Below are positions 5,198 through 10,726 of a DNA stretch of 20,945 bases, piece after piece. Where the stretch lies: positions 1 to 20,945 of IMG/VR virus record IMGVR_UViG_3300049595_004368, one strand, 5' to 3'. The DNA comes from a virus. The notes below the pieces were generated by a model that worked only from the letters and a program-made list of their open reading frames with translations, was not told the origin of the DNA and did no database searches. The position numbers were made by a program, and so were the translations under genes. Position 1 is the first letter of the stretch. Each line of letters starts with the position of its first letter.

Positions 5198-5533
5198 ATG
5201 CCGACACGTCCCGAACTCCTCGACCTGCACGACGAAGTCTGCGCGGCCGCGCACGACGTCATGGCGAAGAAAAGCCACGACTACGCGGCGAAGGACGACG
5301 CGCTGTTCAACGTCCGGCAGTGCGAGGCGTTCGGGCTGTGCAGCGCCGAGGCCGGCGTACTGGTTCGAATGACCGACAAGCTGTCCCGCCTTTCGAGGTT
5401 CGAGAAGCAAGGCGAGCTGGCTGTGGACGACGAGGCCGTGGAGGACACGGTGGTCGACCTCGTGAACTACTCGGTGCTCCTGCTCGCGCTGTTCCGCGAA
5501 CGCAAGAAGATCGACTCGCCGCCGGCGTGCTAG
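5198..5533 (+). CDS. DUF1599 / nucleotide-modification-associated domain 1 protein, 111 aa
   Basis: Matches the remembered pattern of the DUF1599 (Nmad1-type, all-alpha, MazG-like) family: KSHDYAAKDD (residues 25-34), VLVRMTDKLSRLSRF (55-69), and DDEAVEDTVVDLVNYSVLLL (77-96). The conserved Asp/Glu residues in the last two motifs are of the kind that bind metal in MazG/dUTPase-like pyrophosphatases. The family is frequent in phages and has been linked by context to modified nucleotides. ATG 5198 is chosen because it begins the family-like sequence; an in-frame ATG at 5135 would put part of the pseudoknot into coding sequence and adds only a low-complexity Arg-rich extension. No Shine-Dalgarno is seen; the pseudoknot abuts the start, so translation may be structure-controlled. 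No deoxynucleotide-hypermodification enzymes are visible nearby. Confidence 0.75.
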   Translation: MPTRPELLDLHDEVCAAAHDVMAKKSHDYAAKDDALFNVRQCEAFGLCSAEAGVLVRMTDKLSRLSRFEKQGELAVDDEAVEDTVVDLVNYSVLLLALFRERKKIDSPPAC

Positions 5534-5537
5534 GATC
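5527..5537 (+). promoter_or_regulatory. Candidate extended -10 promoter, GTGCTAGGATC copy 2
   Basis: Exact 11-base copy of 5019-5029. TAGGAT at 5531-5536 is 9 bases from the ATG at 5546, so initiation here would give a leaderless or near-leaderless mRNA. It overlaps the TAG stop of the preceding gene. GGAT could alternatively act as a weak ribosome-binding site. Confidence 0.3.
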
Positions 5538-5545
5538 GGCACGAC

Positions 5546-5794
5546 ATGAGTGCCCATTGCCCTCTCTGCGGCTCCCGCGTGTACAGCTTGAACACGCTTC
5601 GCTGGTCGAGTGCCCTGCGCCAGATGCCGGCGACCATTAAGCGCGATGCCCTGCGCGCTCAGACTGATCGCTCGCCGGCCGCCGGCAGGTGGCTGTACGC
5701 CACGAAGGACGGCATCGCCGTGTGCATCTCGCCCGATCAGGCCGCGCAGTTGCGGGACATCGAGGCCGAGTTCGGCGAAGACCTCGAGGACTGA
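5546..5794 (+). CDS. Small zinc-ribbon-like protein, 82 aa
   Basis: The protein begins MSAHCPLCGSRVY, a CxxC knuckle at C5/C8 typical of zinc ribbons; no second CxxC pair follows (one more Cys in GIAVCISPDQ), so metal binding is uncertain. The remainder contains KDGIAVCISPDQAAQLRDIE and an acidic C terminus. No family is recognised beyond the knuckle. It ends two bases before the GTG start of the HNH-like gene and is probably cotranscribed with it and with ruvC. A nucleic-acid-binding accessory role is plausible but unproven. Confidence 0.6.
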   Translation: MSAHCPLCGSRVYSLNTLRWSSALRQMPATIKRDALRAQTDRSPAAGRWLYATKDGIAVCISPDQAAQLRDIEAEFGEDLED

Positions 5795-5796
5795 CC

Positions 5797-6174
5797 GTGC
5801 GTTGCACCGCGTGCGGCGAGCAGACGAAGAAGCTCCAGCGCCACCACTACGCGCCCGAGACGATCTTCGGCGCACTGGCCGACACGTTCCCGCTCAAGTT
5901 GCTGTGCGCCGAATGCCACGCCCAGTACCACGCCGAGGAGCGGGAGTTCGCGAAGAAGAGCCTAGGTCGCCTCGAGTGGTGCCAACTGTTCGACAGCGAT
6001 GAGCGGTGCGAGCGGTGCGCGGTGATCGGTGGCGAGCAGCACGGCGAGACGCGCGTCGTGCGCTACGCCTTCTGGTCGATCGACACGCGCTGGCACTCGG
6101 GAGCCCTGTGCTATCGGTGCTTCGACTACTTCGCCGGCGAGACCAGGCGATGGCACAAGAAGGCGGGCGCGTGA
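5797..6174 (+). CDS. HNH-like zinc-finger protein, 125 aa (GTG start)
   Basis: Two metal-binding clusters are visible. The first resembles an HNH treble clef: C3xxC6, RHHYAP with H16/H17, and C37xxC40H with H45. The second is C71xxC74 and C105xxC108. The GTG at 5797 places the first CxxC at the start of the protein; the longer in-frame extension upstream lies inside the preceding gene and is unlikely. The first module parallels the N-terminal module of the HNH fusion at 3548 (CxxC, HH, CxxCH) although the sequences differ. The stop overlaps the ruvC start (GTGA). Known HNH proteins are DNA nickases or nucleases; the spacing between HH and the second CxxC is longer here (about 20 residues), so activity is not assured. 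Confidence 0.65.
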   Translation: MRCTACGEQTKKLQRHHYAPETIFGALADTFPLKLLCAECHAQYHAEEREFAKKSLGRLEWCQLFDSDERCERCAVIGGEQHGETRVVRYAFWSIDTRWHSGALCYRCFDYFAGETRRWHKKAGA

Positions 6175-6704
6175 ACGAATTCGTCGGCATCGACCCCGGC
6201 CTGCACGGTGGCCTCGTCCATCTCGACGCGAGCCTTCGCGTGCGCGCATGCCATCGCACGCCGATCATCGAGGGCGAGAAGGGCGTGAAGTCCCAGTACG
6301 ACGAGCGCGCGCTGGCCGGTCTCGTGCGCGACCTTGCCGAGGATGCGGCGGCCCGCGGTGCGCTGGTTCGGTTCTGCATCGAGGACGTGGCCGCGGCTCC
6401 CGGGCAAGGCGTGGTGTCGATGTTCCGATTCGGCATCGGCTACGGGCTGTGGCTCGGAGCCATCTCGGCTACACGCTGCCCGCTGCTCAAGATCAAGCCG
6501 CAGGCGTGGCAGCGCGTGGCGTTCTCTGGCCGGCCCAGCGCGGACAAGAAGCAGACGAGCTTCGTCGTCGCGCGCGAACGGTTCCCCGAGTTGCCGCTCA
6601 AGAGCAAGTCGGCCGACAGCGGATTGAGCGACGCGGCCCTTATCGCCGAGACGTGCGCGAAGATTTACAACCACAGACCGACGAACGAGAAGAGCAAGGC
6701 GTGA
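6171..6704 (+). CDS. ruvC-like: RuvC-like Holliday-junction resolvase (phage type), 177 aa
   Basis: RNase H-fold resolvase that would cleave four-way junctions and other branched DNA during phage recombination, repair or packaging. Residues 1-14 carry VGIDPGLHGG, the first beta strand with catalytic D8; FCIEDVAA holds E71; the C-terminal helix has DSGLSDAALIAE with D149/D154, completing an acidic triad or tetrad. QAWQRV (111-116) and the K-rich segment RPSADKKQTS are also typical. The GTG at 6171 overlaps the previous stop and puts the catalytic Asp at the expected distance from the N terminus; the longer frame from 6006 lies within the upstream gene. At about 177 residues the length matches RuvC. 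Its 3' end is duplicated at 7446-7504. Confidence 0.85.
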   Translation: MNEFVGIDPGLHGGLVHLDASLRVRACHRTPIIEGEKGVKSQYDERALAGLVRDLAEDAAARGALVRFCIEDVAAAPGQGVVSMFRFGIGYGLWLGAISATRCPLLKIKPQAWQRVAFSGRPSADKKQTSFVVARERFPELPLKSKSADSGLSDAALIAETCAKIYNHRPTNEKSKA

Positions 6705-6706
6705 CC
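6646..6706 (+). repeat. 61-bp imperfect direct repeat, copy 1 (ruvC 3' end / next start)
   Basis: Aligns without gaps to 7446-7506 at an offset of exactly 800 bases; by hand count 49 of 61 bases match, with 31 of 35 in the first part. It spans the ruvC C-terminal codons (ETCAKIYN...) and the overlapping start codon of the next gene (GTGA). Confidence 0.85.
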
Positions 6707-7072
6707 ATCAAAGTCTTCAGACAGACGTCCGAAGTCCGCGGACATATGCGGAAGCGCGGCATGGACTGCGGCGGCCATCCGCCGTTCGGATGGCGTCGCG
6801 AGGTCTACTGGGACGCCGAGAAGCAGGAACGCCGGACACGGTTCGAGCCGGTCGGGGAGGAGCTTCGCGCCATCCAGAACGTGCTGATGTTGCGCGAGGC
6901 GGGATGCTCGATCCGCGCGATCGTCGACGCCCTGAACGCCGACCCGAAGCGATACCCGCCTCGCGGGACCAAGTGGCATATCCGGTCGGTTCAGTTGCTG
7001 ATCCGCGCCGGCGAACTCAAGGGCCAACTTCACAAGCTGCTGGTCCAGACCGGCTATCTGGACGGCGAGTAG
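6701..7072 (+). CDS. Stand-alone serine-recombinase-like DNA-binding domain protein, 123 aa
   Basis: Third protein in the window with the layout of the serine-recombinase 'Recombinase' domain but no catalytic resolvase domain: GGHPPFGWRRE (24-34; compare GG.PPYGYR), FEPVGEELRAIQNVLMLREAG (48-68), CSIRAIVDALNADP (69-82) and RYPPRGTKWHIRSVQLLI (84-101). It is compact, lacking the coiled-coil insert of the two proteins at 3548-4530. The GTG at 6701 overlaps the ruvC stop; the frame is open far upstream but only as a shadow of other genes. The predicted role is DNA binding. It lies, with the following RHH gene, between the two copies of the 61-bp ruvC-end repeat, so it looks like cargo of an inserted cassette. 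Confidence 0.65.
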   Translation: MTIKVFRQTSEVRGHMRKRGMDCGGHPPFGWRREVYWDAEKQERRTRFEPVGEELRAIQNVLMLREAGCSIRAIVDALNADPKRYPPRGTKWHIRSVQLLIRAGELKGQLHKLLVQTGYLDGE

Positions 7073-7075
7073 TCC

Positions 7076-7429
7076 ATGGCCGGCAAGAGCGAGGACGCCG
7101 GCACGGGCAAGCGCAAGCGCGGACGACCGCCGAGTGGGCTTCCGCGGCGAAGGAATTTCGCGTTCAAATTGTCGGAGGAGGAGGTCGCGGCGCTCGACGA
7201 TGCCGCCGACCGGCTGTCGGAGTCGACCATCCCTCACAAGCTCGCGAAGGTTGGCGGGCGCGTGACGCGCGGCGAGGTCCTGCGCGCCCTGATCGCGACG
7301 AAGCTCGACGACCTGCTCCGCGGCCACGACCGCAAGCGCGGCGTCGGACGGGTCTGGGACGAGTCGGCGCGCATCGGACGACCTAGCCTCTTGGGCGACG
7401 ACCTCGACGACGAAGAGGACGACGAGTAG
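7076..7429 (+). CDS. Ribbon-helix-helix-like DNA-binding protein with AT-hook-like N terminus, 117 aa
   Basis: The N terminus GKRKRGRPPSGLPRRR (11-26) contains the AT-hook core RGRP. It is followed by NFAFKLSEEEVAALDDAADRL (27-47; beta strand then helix A) and RGEVLRALIATKLDDLL (65-81; helix B), the arrangement of ribbon-helix-helix regulators. The C terminus is acidic (GDDLDDEEDDE). ATG at 7076 is three bases after the preceding stop. It probably acts as a transcriptional regulator or partner of the preceding DNA-binding protein; both lie in the same candidate cassette. It resembles RHH antitoxins in architecture, but no toxin is next to it. Confidence 0.65.
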   Translation: MAGKSEDAGTGKRKRGRPPSGLPRRRNFAFKLSEEEVAALDDAADRLSESTIPHKLAKVGGRVTRGEVLRALIATKLDDLLRGHDRKRGVGRVWDESARIGRPSLLGDDLDDEEDDE

Positions 7430-7441
7430 GTCGTCCCTTGA

Positions 7442-7504
7442 TTCTCCGAGACCTGCGCGAAGATTTACAACTACCGACCCACAATCGAAACGAGCAGACC
7501 ATGA
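7442..7504 (+). pseudogene. Remnant of a RuvC 3' end
   Basis: In the frame ending at the TGA of 7502-7504 the DNA reads FSETCAKIYNYRPTIETSRP then stop, against AETCAKIYNHRPTNEKSKA at the C terminus of the resolvase at 6171-6704. An in-frame stop precedes it at 7439-7441. The stop overlaps the tailspike start (ATGA), just as the intact ruvC stop overlaps the next start (GTGA). It therefore looks like the amputated end of a second ruvC allele. Confidence 0.75.
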
Positions 7505-7506
7505 CC
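7446..7506 (+). repeat. 61-bp imperfect direct repeat, copy 2
   Basis: Counterpart of 6646-6706, offset 800 bases, with the start codon of the following gene in register (ATG 7501 against GTG 6701). Confidence 0.85.
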
Positions 7507-8841
7507 GCAGACTTGAATTCCTACGCACACACCGGCGACGAGACGTTGCATCCCTCGCGCCTTGGCGCGCCCGACGCGGCTCCGACATCGGCTCGCCGTA
7601 TCCAGCTCCCCGATGAGCCGCAGCCGTGGCGCGGCGTCCCGGAGTACATCCCGACGCGCGTGCGCGAGTGCGCGATCGTGGTGAACCGAGACGGCTACAC
7701 GATCCTTTCCGACAACATCGTGGTCATGGCGCAGAACAGCTTGGCCGACGCCATTCGCACGGCAGGTCATCGCTATCCACGCGGCTGCGTGATCGGCGTC
7801 GAGGGCCGCGTGAAGGGACTCGACATCGGCGGTCCCTTCGGCGCGCAAAACAAGAGCCAGACGGCGTTCTGGCCGAATAACGCGCCCATCCGAAACCTGC
7901 GAATCGTTGGCTTGAACGAAGAGGCCGGCATCGAGGGCGTGACGATCTGGGACGGCCTCGGCGGCGTGGATGACATCCGCTTCGAGCGCCTGACGTTCTG
8001 GAACCCAAAGCACTCGAAGACGCCGTTCCTGACGGCGATGAACCAAGTTCACGGCCGGATCGGGATCTACGAGTGCAAGTTCAAGGCGCTCGATCTCGAG
8101 CAGTTCATGCGCCGCGGAATGATGTGGGGATGGCGCGGGCACGGGCCGGCGCAGTGGGACGTGCGCCACGTCGTCGTCGACCCTTGTCAGGAGCACAGCG
8201 GCTACGGGGACAACTATCAGGGCACGTCGTACTTCGTCGACATCCGCGGAAGCAGCAACGGCCGCACGTTCCTCCAGCACACGAACCGCACGACGTCGGG
8301 ACCGTGCCAGCGCGGCGACATCCACGTCGTCAACTGCCGCGCCGACAACATCTCCGACTTCGGCGGTGGCGGCTCCGACTACACGTTCGTCGGCTGCATG
8401 GGCACGGTGTACGTCGAGGGCTGCTCCTCGTTCGGCGACACGGGCATCGAGACGAATGGCGCGATGGTCTTCTGGACAGACACTTCGAACGGCAACTACC
8501 AGAACCGTGCCGGCTACACGACCACGCGCGCCGTGGTGAAGGGCTTTACGGCTTCGCACATGCACGCGCGTCGTTCGATGCTCATGGTGTCCGGCGTGCA
8601 GGACTTCGAGCTTCACCAGGACTTCCTGCTGTTGGGCCTGACGGTGTCGCTGGACTTGGACACGACGTACGGGGGCCCGATCAAGAATGGTCAGGTGGAG
8701 ATATTCGGGCCGACCGCGCCTTCGAAGTACGACGGCTTTGACTGCCTGACCAAGGCGCGCAAGGCTAACCGCGTGCTGACTCCGCGCGAGCTCGACGCAC
8801 TGTGGCATCGCCCGACGCGCCGACTGTTCGGCCTGAAATGA
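7501..8841 (+). CDS. Beta-helix tailspike-like protein, 446 aa
   Basis: Likely a virion spike or capsule/polysaccharide-binding or degrading protein. After an N-terminal segment with EYIPTRVRECAIVVNRDGYTILSDN, residues about 95-330 show irregular right-handed beta-helix-type rungs of inward hydrophobics and Gly/Asn turns: IRNLRIVGLNEEAGIEGVTI, VDDIRFERLTFWNP, GRIGIYECKFKALD, GDIHVVNCRADNI and GTVYVEGCSSFGDTGIET. Such folds are shared by pectate-lyase-like enzymes and phage tailspikes; no catalytic site is identifiable by eye. ATG 7501 follows the ruvC remnant in an ATGA overlap. It is unusual in lying on the plus strand, far from the minus-strand tail operon. The stop is followed at once by the terminator hairpins. 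A secreted polysaccharide lyase not built into the virion is an alternative. Confidence 0.65.
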   Translation: MTADLNSYAHTGDETLHPSRLGAPDAAPTSARRIQLPDEPQPWRGVPEYIPTRVRECAIVVNRDGYTILSDNIVVMAQNSLADAIRTAGHRYPRGCVIGVEGRVKGLDIGGPFGAQNKSQTAFWPNNAPIRNLRIVGLNEEAGIEGVTIWDGLGGVDDIRFERLTFWNPKHSKTPFLTAMNQVHGRIGIYECKFKALDLEQFMRRGMMWGWRGHGPAQWDVRHVVVDPCQEHSGYGDNYQGTSYFVDIRGSSNGRTFLQHTNRTTSGPCQRGDIHVVNCRADNISDFGGGGSDYTFVGCMGTVYVEGCSSFGDTGIETNGAMVFWTDTSNGNYQNRAGYTTTRAVVKGFTASHMHARRSMLMVSGVQDFELHQDFLLLGLTVSLDLDTTYGGPIKNGQVEIFGPTAPSKYDGFDCLTKARKANRVLTPRELDALWHRPTRRLFGLK

Positions 8842-8843
8842 AA

Positions 8844-8875
8844 GACGGTCGGCGCTCTCTCCAACGCCGACCGTC
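8844..8875. terminator. Bidirectional intrinsic terminator hairpin
   Basis: GACGGTCGGCG (8844-8854) and CGCCGACCGTC (8865-8875) form a perfect 11-bp stem with a 10-base loop, three bases after the stop of the tailspike gene. On the minus strand the stem is followed by TTTCATTTC, a fair U-tract; on the plus strand by CGCTTTCC, a weaker one. It is placed to stop both convergent operons. Confidence 0.8.
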
Positions 8876-8905
8876 CGCTTTCCTGACTGACGAATCTCAA
8901 CCGCT

Positions 8906-8929
8906 GGGGCCGGCTTGCATTTCGGCCCC
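8906..8929. terminator. Second GC-rich hairpin between convergent operons
   Basis: GGGGCCG (8906-8912) pairs with CGGCCCC (8923-8929) around a 10-base loop. No good U-tract follows on either strand, so it probably assists the adjacent terminator or marks the 5' side of the tRNA transcript. Confidence 0.5.
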
Positions 8930-8962
8930 GCACCGATCGCGCGCATTCTAGCACGCGGCATC

Positions 8963-9039
8963 GGGGCCGTAGCTCAATCGGTTAGAGCGCGCGTCTTATA
9001 CACGCATGGTTGCGGGTTCGAGTCCCGCCGGCCCTACCA
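8963..9039 (+). tRNA. tRNA-Ile (anticodon UAU)
   Basis: A complete cloverleaf of 77 bases: acceptor GGGGCCG/CGGCCCT with one G-U closing pair; D-arm GCTC/GAGC; anticodon arm around CTTATAC with anticodon TAT at 8997-8999; T-arm GCGGG/CCCGC with loop TTCGAGT; discriminator A and encoded CCA (9037-9039). The outermost anticodon-stem pair is a C-A mismatch. UAU reads AUA, a codon that bacteria normally read with lysidine-modified CAU tRNA and that should be rare in such GC-rich DNA; one AUA codon is at 8701-8703 in the tailspike gene. Phages often carry this tRNA. It lies just downstream of two hairpins and 8 bases from the end of the opposing operon. Confidence 0.93.
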
Positions 9040-9047
9040 TCCTGACG

Positions 9048-9779
9048 TCAAGGCCCGGTGACGTACTCGACAGCGAGGATCTCGAAGTCCCACTGCGCGA
9101 TGAACTTGTTCCGCAGCGTGGCCTCTCCCCACGGTGCCTCCACTTGTGCGTACGCGATCGAGTGCCAGCGCAGATCGACCACGCCATCCGGGTCGGTGAA
9201 CGGCGCGAGATAAGCGGGATGCACGAACTCTGATGTACGCGTGGTCCAGTACTCCGGCTGGATGTCACGGTCCCACGGCATCGTCAGCGTCTCGCCGCTC
9301 TTTCCGGCAAAGTCGAGGACGCCGTCGAAAGGGCCGAGGATGACTTCGCGTGGCTGCCCGACTCGCACGGTCGGAAGGCCGCAGAAGTTGAGCAGCATGC
9401 CGGACTCCGTTTTGCAGAACATCCACGCCGGGAAGTCGTAGCCCCACGGCTGGCCGTTCAGTGGGTTCACGCCGATCGCGCGAGGGTCGAACTCGAAGGA
9501 GGGGTGGATGTTCTCGAGCTCGGCGAACCACGCCAGATGCCAGCGGTGTGTGATCCTCACGCGCCGGAGGGTCGCCGGATCGCCGCGGAACGCCTCCAGC
9601 GCGATCCTGCGCTCGTCCTTGGCCTTGGATGGCACCCACGGCCAGTCGTTTCCCTTAAGGCCGTAGAACGCGGCTACGGGCGTCCCAGATCGGCTGCGGC
9701 CTTGGGCGTCTGCCCAGTCCCCTGAAGTCACGACGCCCAAGGCCAGAGCCGTCAGGCCGACGCGCGCGCCAGCCTTCAC
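9048..9779 (-). CDS. Secreted protein, paralogue of the upstream gene, 243 aa (GTG start)
   Basis: The GTG start at 9779 overlaps the stop of the upstream paralogue. The first 25 residues (KAGARVGLTALALGVVTSG) resemble a weak signal peptide with a possible cleavage near ADA-QG. The body aligns by eye with the preceding gene: RRVRITHRWHLAWFAELEN, LGPFDGVLDFAGKSGET, MPWDRDIQPEYWTT and VHPAYLAPFTDPDGVVDLRW. Such FDGxLDFxGxSG and aromatic/beta-rich patterns recall 'choice-of-anchor' type extracellular beta-sandwich domains, but I recall this only loosely. It is the last gene of the leftward operon, directly before the tRNA. A role outside the virion (envelope modification, superinfection exclusion) or as a virion decoration is possible. 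Confidence 0.65.
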   Translation of the reverse strand: MKAGARVGLTALALGVVTSGDWADAQGRSRSGTPVAAFYGLKGNDWPWVPSKAKDERRIALEAFRGDPATLRRVRITHRWHLAWFAELENIHPSFEFDPRAIGVNPLNGQPWGYDFPAWMFCKTESGMLLNFCGLPTVRVGQPREVILGPFDGVLDFAGKSGETLTMPWDRDIQPEYWTTRTSEFVHPAYLAPFTDPDGVVDLRWHSIAYAQVEAPWGEATLRNKFIAQWDFEILAVEYVTGP

Positions 9780-10468
9780 GGATTGTACTCCACCCGCCGA
9801 ACGACGATCTCCCAGTCAGAGATGACGTCGCCCACGCTCAAGGCGTCGGCCGTCGGCACGTCGAGCCCGGGCACCAAGGGGACGGAGTTGACGACTCCGA
9901 TTCTGAAGGTCACCAGACCGTCGCCGTCGAGGTCGACGAACTTCGAGAGCAGAAGAGGACTCGTCACGTCGACGACCTCGGTCGTGTAGTAGCTGGGCTG
10001 GAGGCAGACGTTCCACGGCACGATCTCCGTCCGGCCCGAAGGGCCGACGTAGTCCAGCGTTCCGTCGTACGGGCCAAGCTCGAAGGTACACATGAAGACG
10101 CTGACGCTCGGCGTCCAAGTGCTCGCGAACTGGCCGGCCTCGTTGTAGAGCCACGTCATCGACTGGAAGTGCGGCATGTAGCCGTAGCCGTTGTCGTTCG
10201 GGACTTCGGCGTTGTTCCACCAGGCGTTCGGCGTCGTGTTCTCGACGCGGAACGCATAGCCAAGGTGCCAGTCCACGGTCAGGCGCACGCGCGAAAGCGG
10301 CGCGCTGGCCGTGTAGGCCGGGAAGGAGATCTCGCCGGCATCGTCGGCGCTGGCGTTCGTGCCGATGAACGGACCGTCGAAGTACTGCTGACCACGTTGG
10401 CGACCGGCGTGGACGGAGACTCCAACGACAAGTGCGGCCGCGAGGCCGGCGAAGAAAAGACGCTTCAT
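9776..10468 (-). CDS. Secreted protein with signal peptide, 230 aa
   Basis: The start at 10468 is fixed by the leader CCAAGGAGCCACAACC and by the signal peptide MKRLFFAGLAAALVVGVSVHA (cleavage about residue 21). The mature part is beta-rich and aromatic with LSRVRLTVDWHLGYAFRVEN, LGPYDGTLDYVGPSGRTEI, VPWNVCLQPSYYTT, LLSKFVDLDGDGLVTFRIG (an Asp-rich, possibly Ca-binding stretch) and a WEIVVRRVEYNP end. It is paralogous to the next gene. A single-domain 'choice-of-anchor E'-like extracellular fold is a possible identity, uncertain. The longer upstream in-frame extension to 10546 lies within the DUF1508-like gene and is rejected. Its start overlaps that gene's stop (ATGA). Confidence 0.7.
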   Translation of the reverse strand: MKRLFFAGLAAALVVGVSVHAGRQRGQQYFDGPFIGTNASADDAGEISFPAYTASAPLSRVRLTVDWHLGYAFRVENTTPNAWWNNAEVPNDNGYGYMPHFQSMTWLYNEAGQFASTWTPSVSVFMCTFELGPYDGTLDYVGPSGRTEIVPWNVCLQPSYYTTEVVDVTSPLLLSKFVDLDGDGLVTFRIGVVNSVPLVPGLDVPTADALSVGDVISDWEIVVRRVEYNP

Positions 10469-10722
10469 GGTTGTGGCTCCTTGGATCCTGCGTGCATGCG
10501 ATCGACGAGCTTCGTGCCCGGCTTCATGTGATCGAGAACCGAGCACGCCGCGCGAAGGGCCGCGTGGTGCGACGAGTACATTTCAGAGAAGCAGAGGATG
10601 CGACTGTTGGGGCTGCGCACGCGGAAGAACCACGAGCCGCTCGGGCCCTGCTCTACCTCGAGCGTCAACGCCACGCCCTTCGCTTCTCGACTCCTCGGCG
10701 ACTTCGGCGTGGCATTGGTCAT
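10465..10722 (-). CDS. YegP/DUF1508-like protein, 85 aa
   Basis: The core GSWFFRVRSPNSRILCFSEMYSSHHAALRAACSVL (residues 28-62) matches the DUF1508 (YegP) pattern F.FrL...NG.vi..Se.Y.sk..a..gI..v: a small alpha/beta dimeric fold whose biochemical role is unknown. The ATG at 10722 has AGGTGA about 5 bases upstream. The C-terminal tail DRMHAGSKEPQP overlaps, as DNA, the ribosome-binding site and start of the secreted-protein gene. A DUF1508-like protein in the distal part of a tail operon is unusual; whether it is virion-associated cannot be told. Confidence 0.7.
   Translation of the reverse strand: MTNATPKSPRSREAKGVALTLEVEQGPSGSWFFRVRSPNSRILCFSEMYSSHHAALRAACSVLDHMKPGTKLVDRMHAGSKEPQP
10469..10488 (-). 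promoter_or_regulatory. Repeated ribosome-binding leader, copy 5
   Basis: On the minus strand, GGATCCAAGGAGCCACAACC directly precedes the ATG at 10468. It matches the CCAAGGAGCCAC of the leader at 1422-1439 although it lies inside the coding end of the DUF1508-like gene. Confidence 0.6.
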
Positions 10723-10726
10723 GGGT

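Noticed and set aside
7076-7429. Toxin-antitoxin pair with the preceding gene
   Set aside because: The RHH protein looks antitoxin-like, but the neighbour resembles a recombinase DNA-binding domain and no toxin fold is apparent.
7471-8961. 496-aa open frame antisense to the tailspike gene
   Set aside because: Runs through the terminator hairpins and has Arg/Val-rich shadow composition. The plus-strand frame has clear beta-helix rungs and a coupled start.
8963-9039. tRNA 3' end as a prophage attachment site
   Set aside because: No integrase or second copy of the tRNA 3' end is visible in the window, and phage genes flank the tRNA on both sides.
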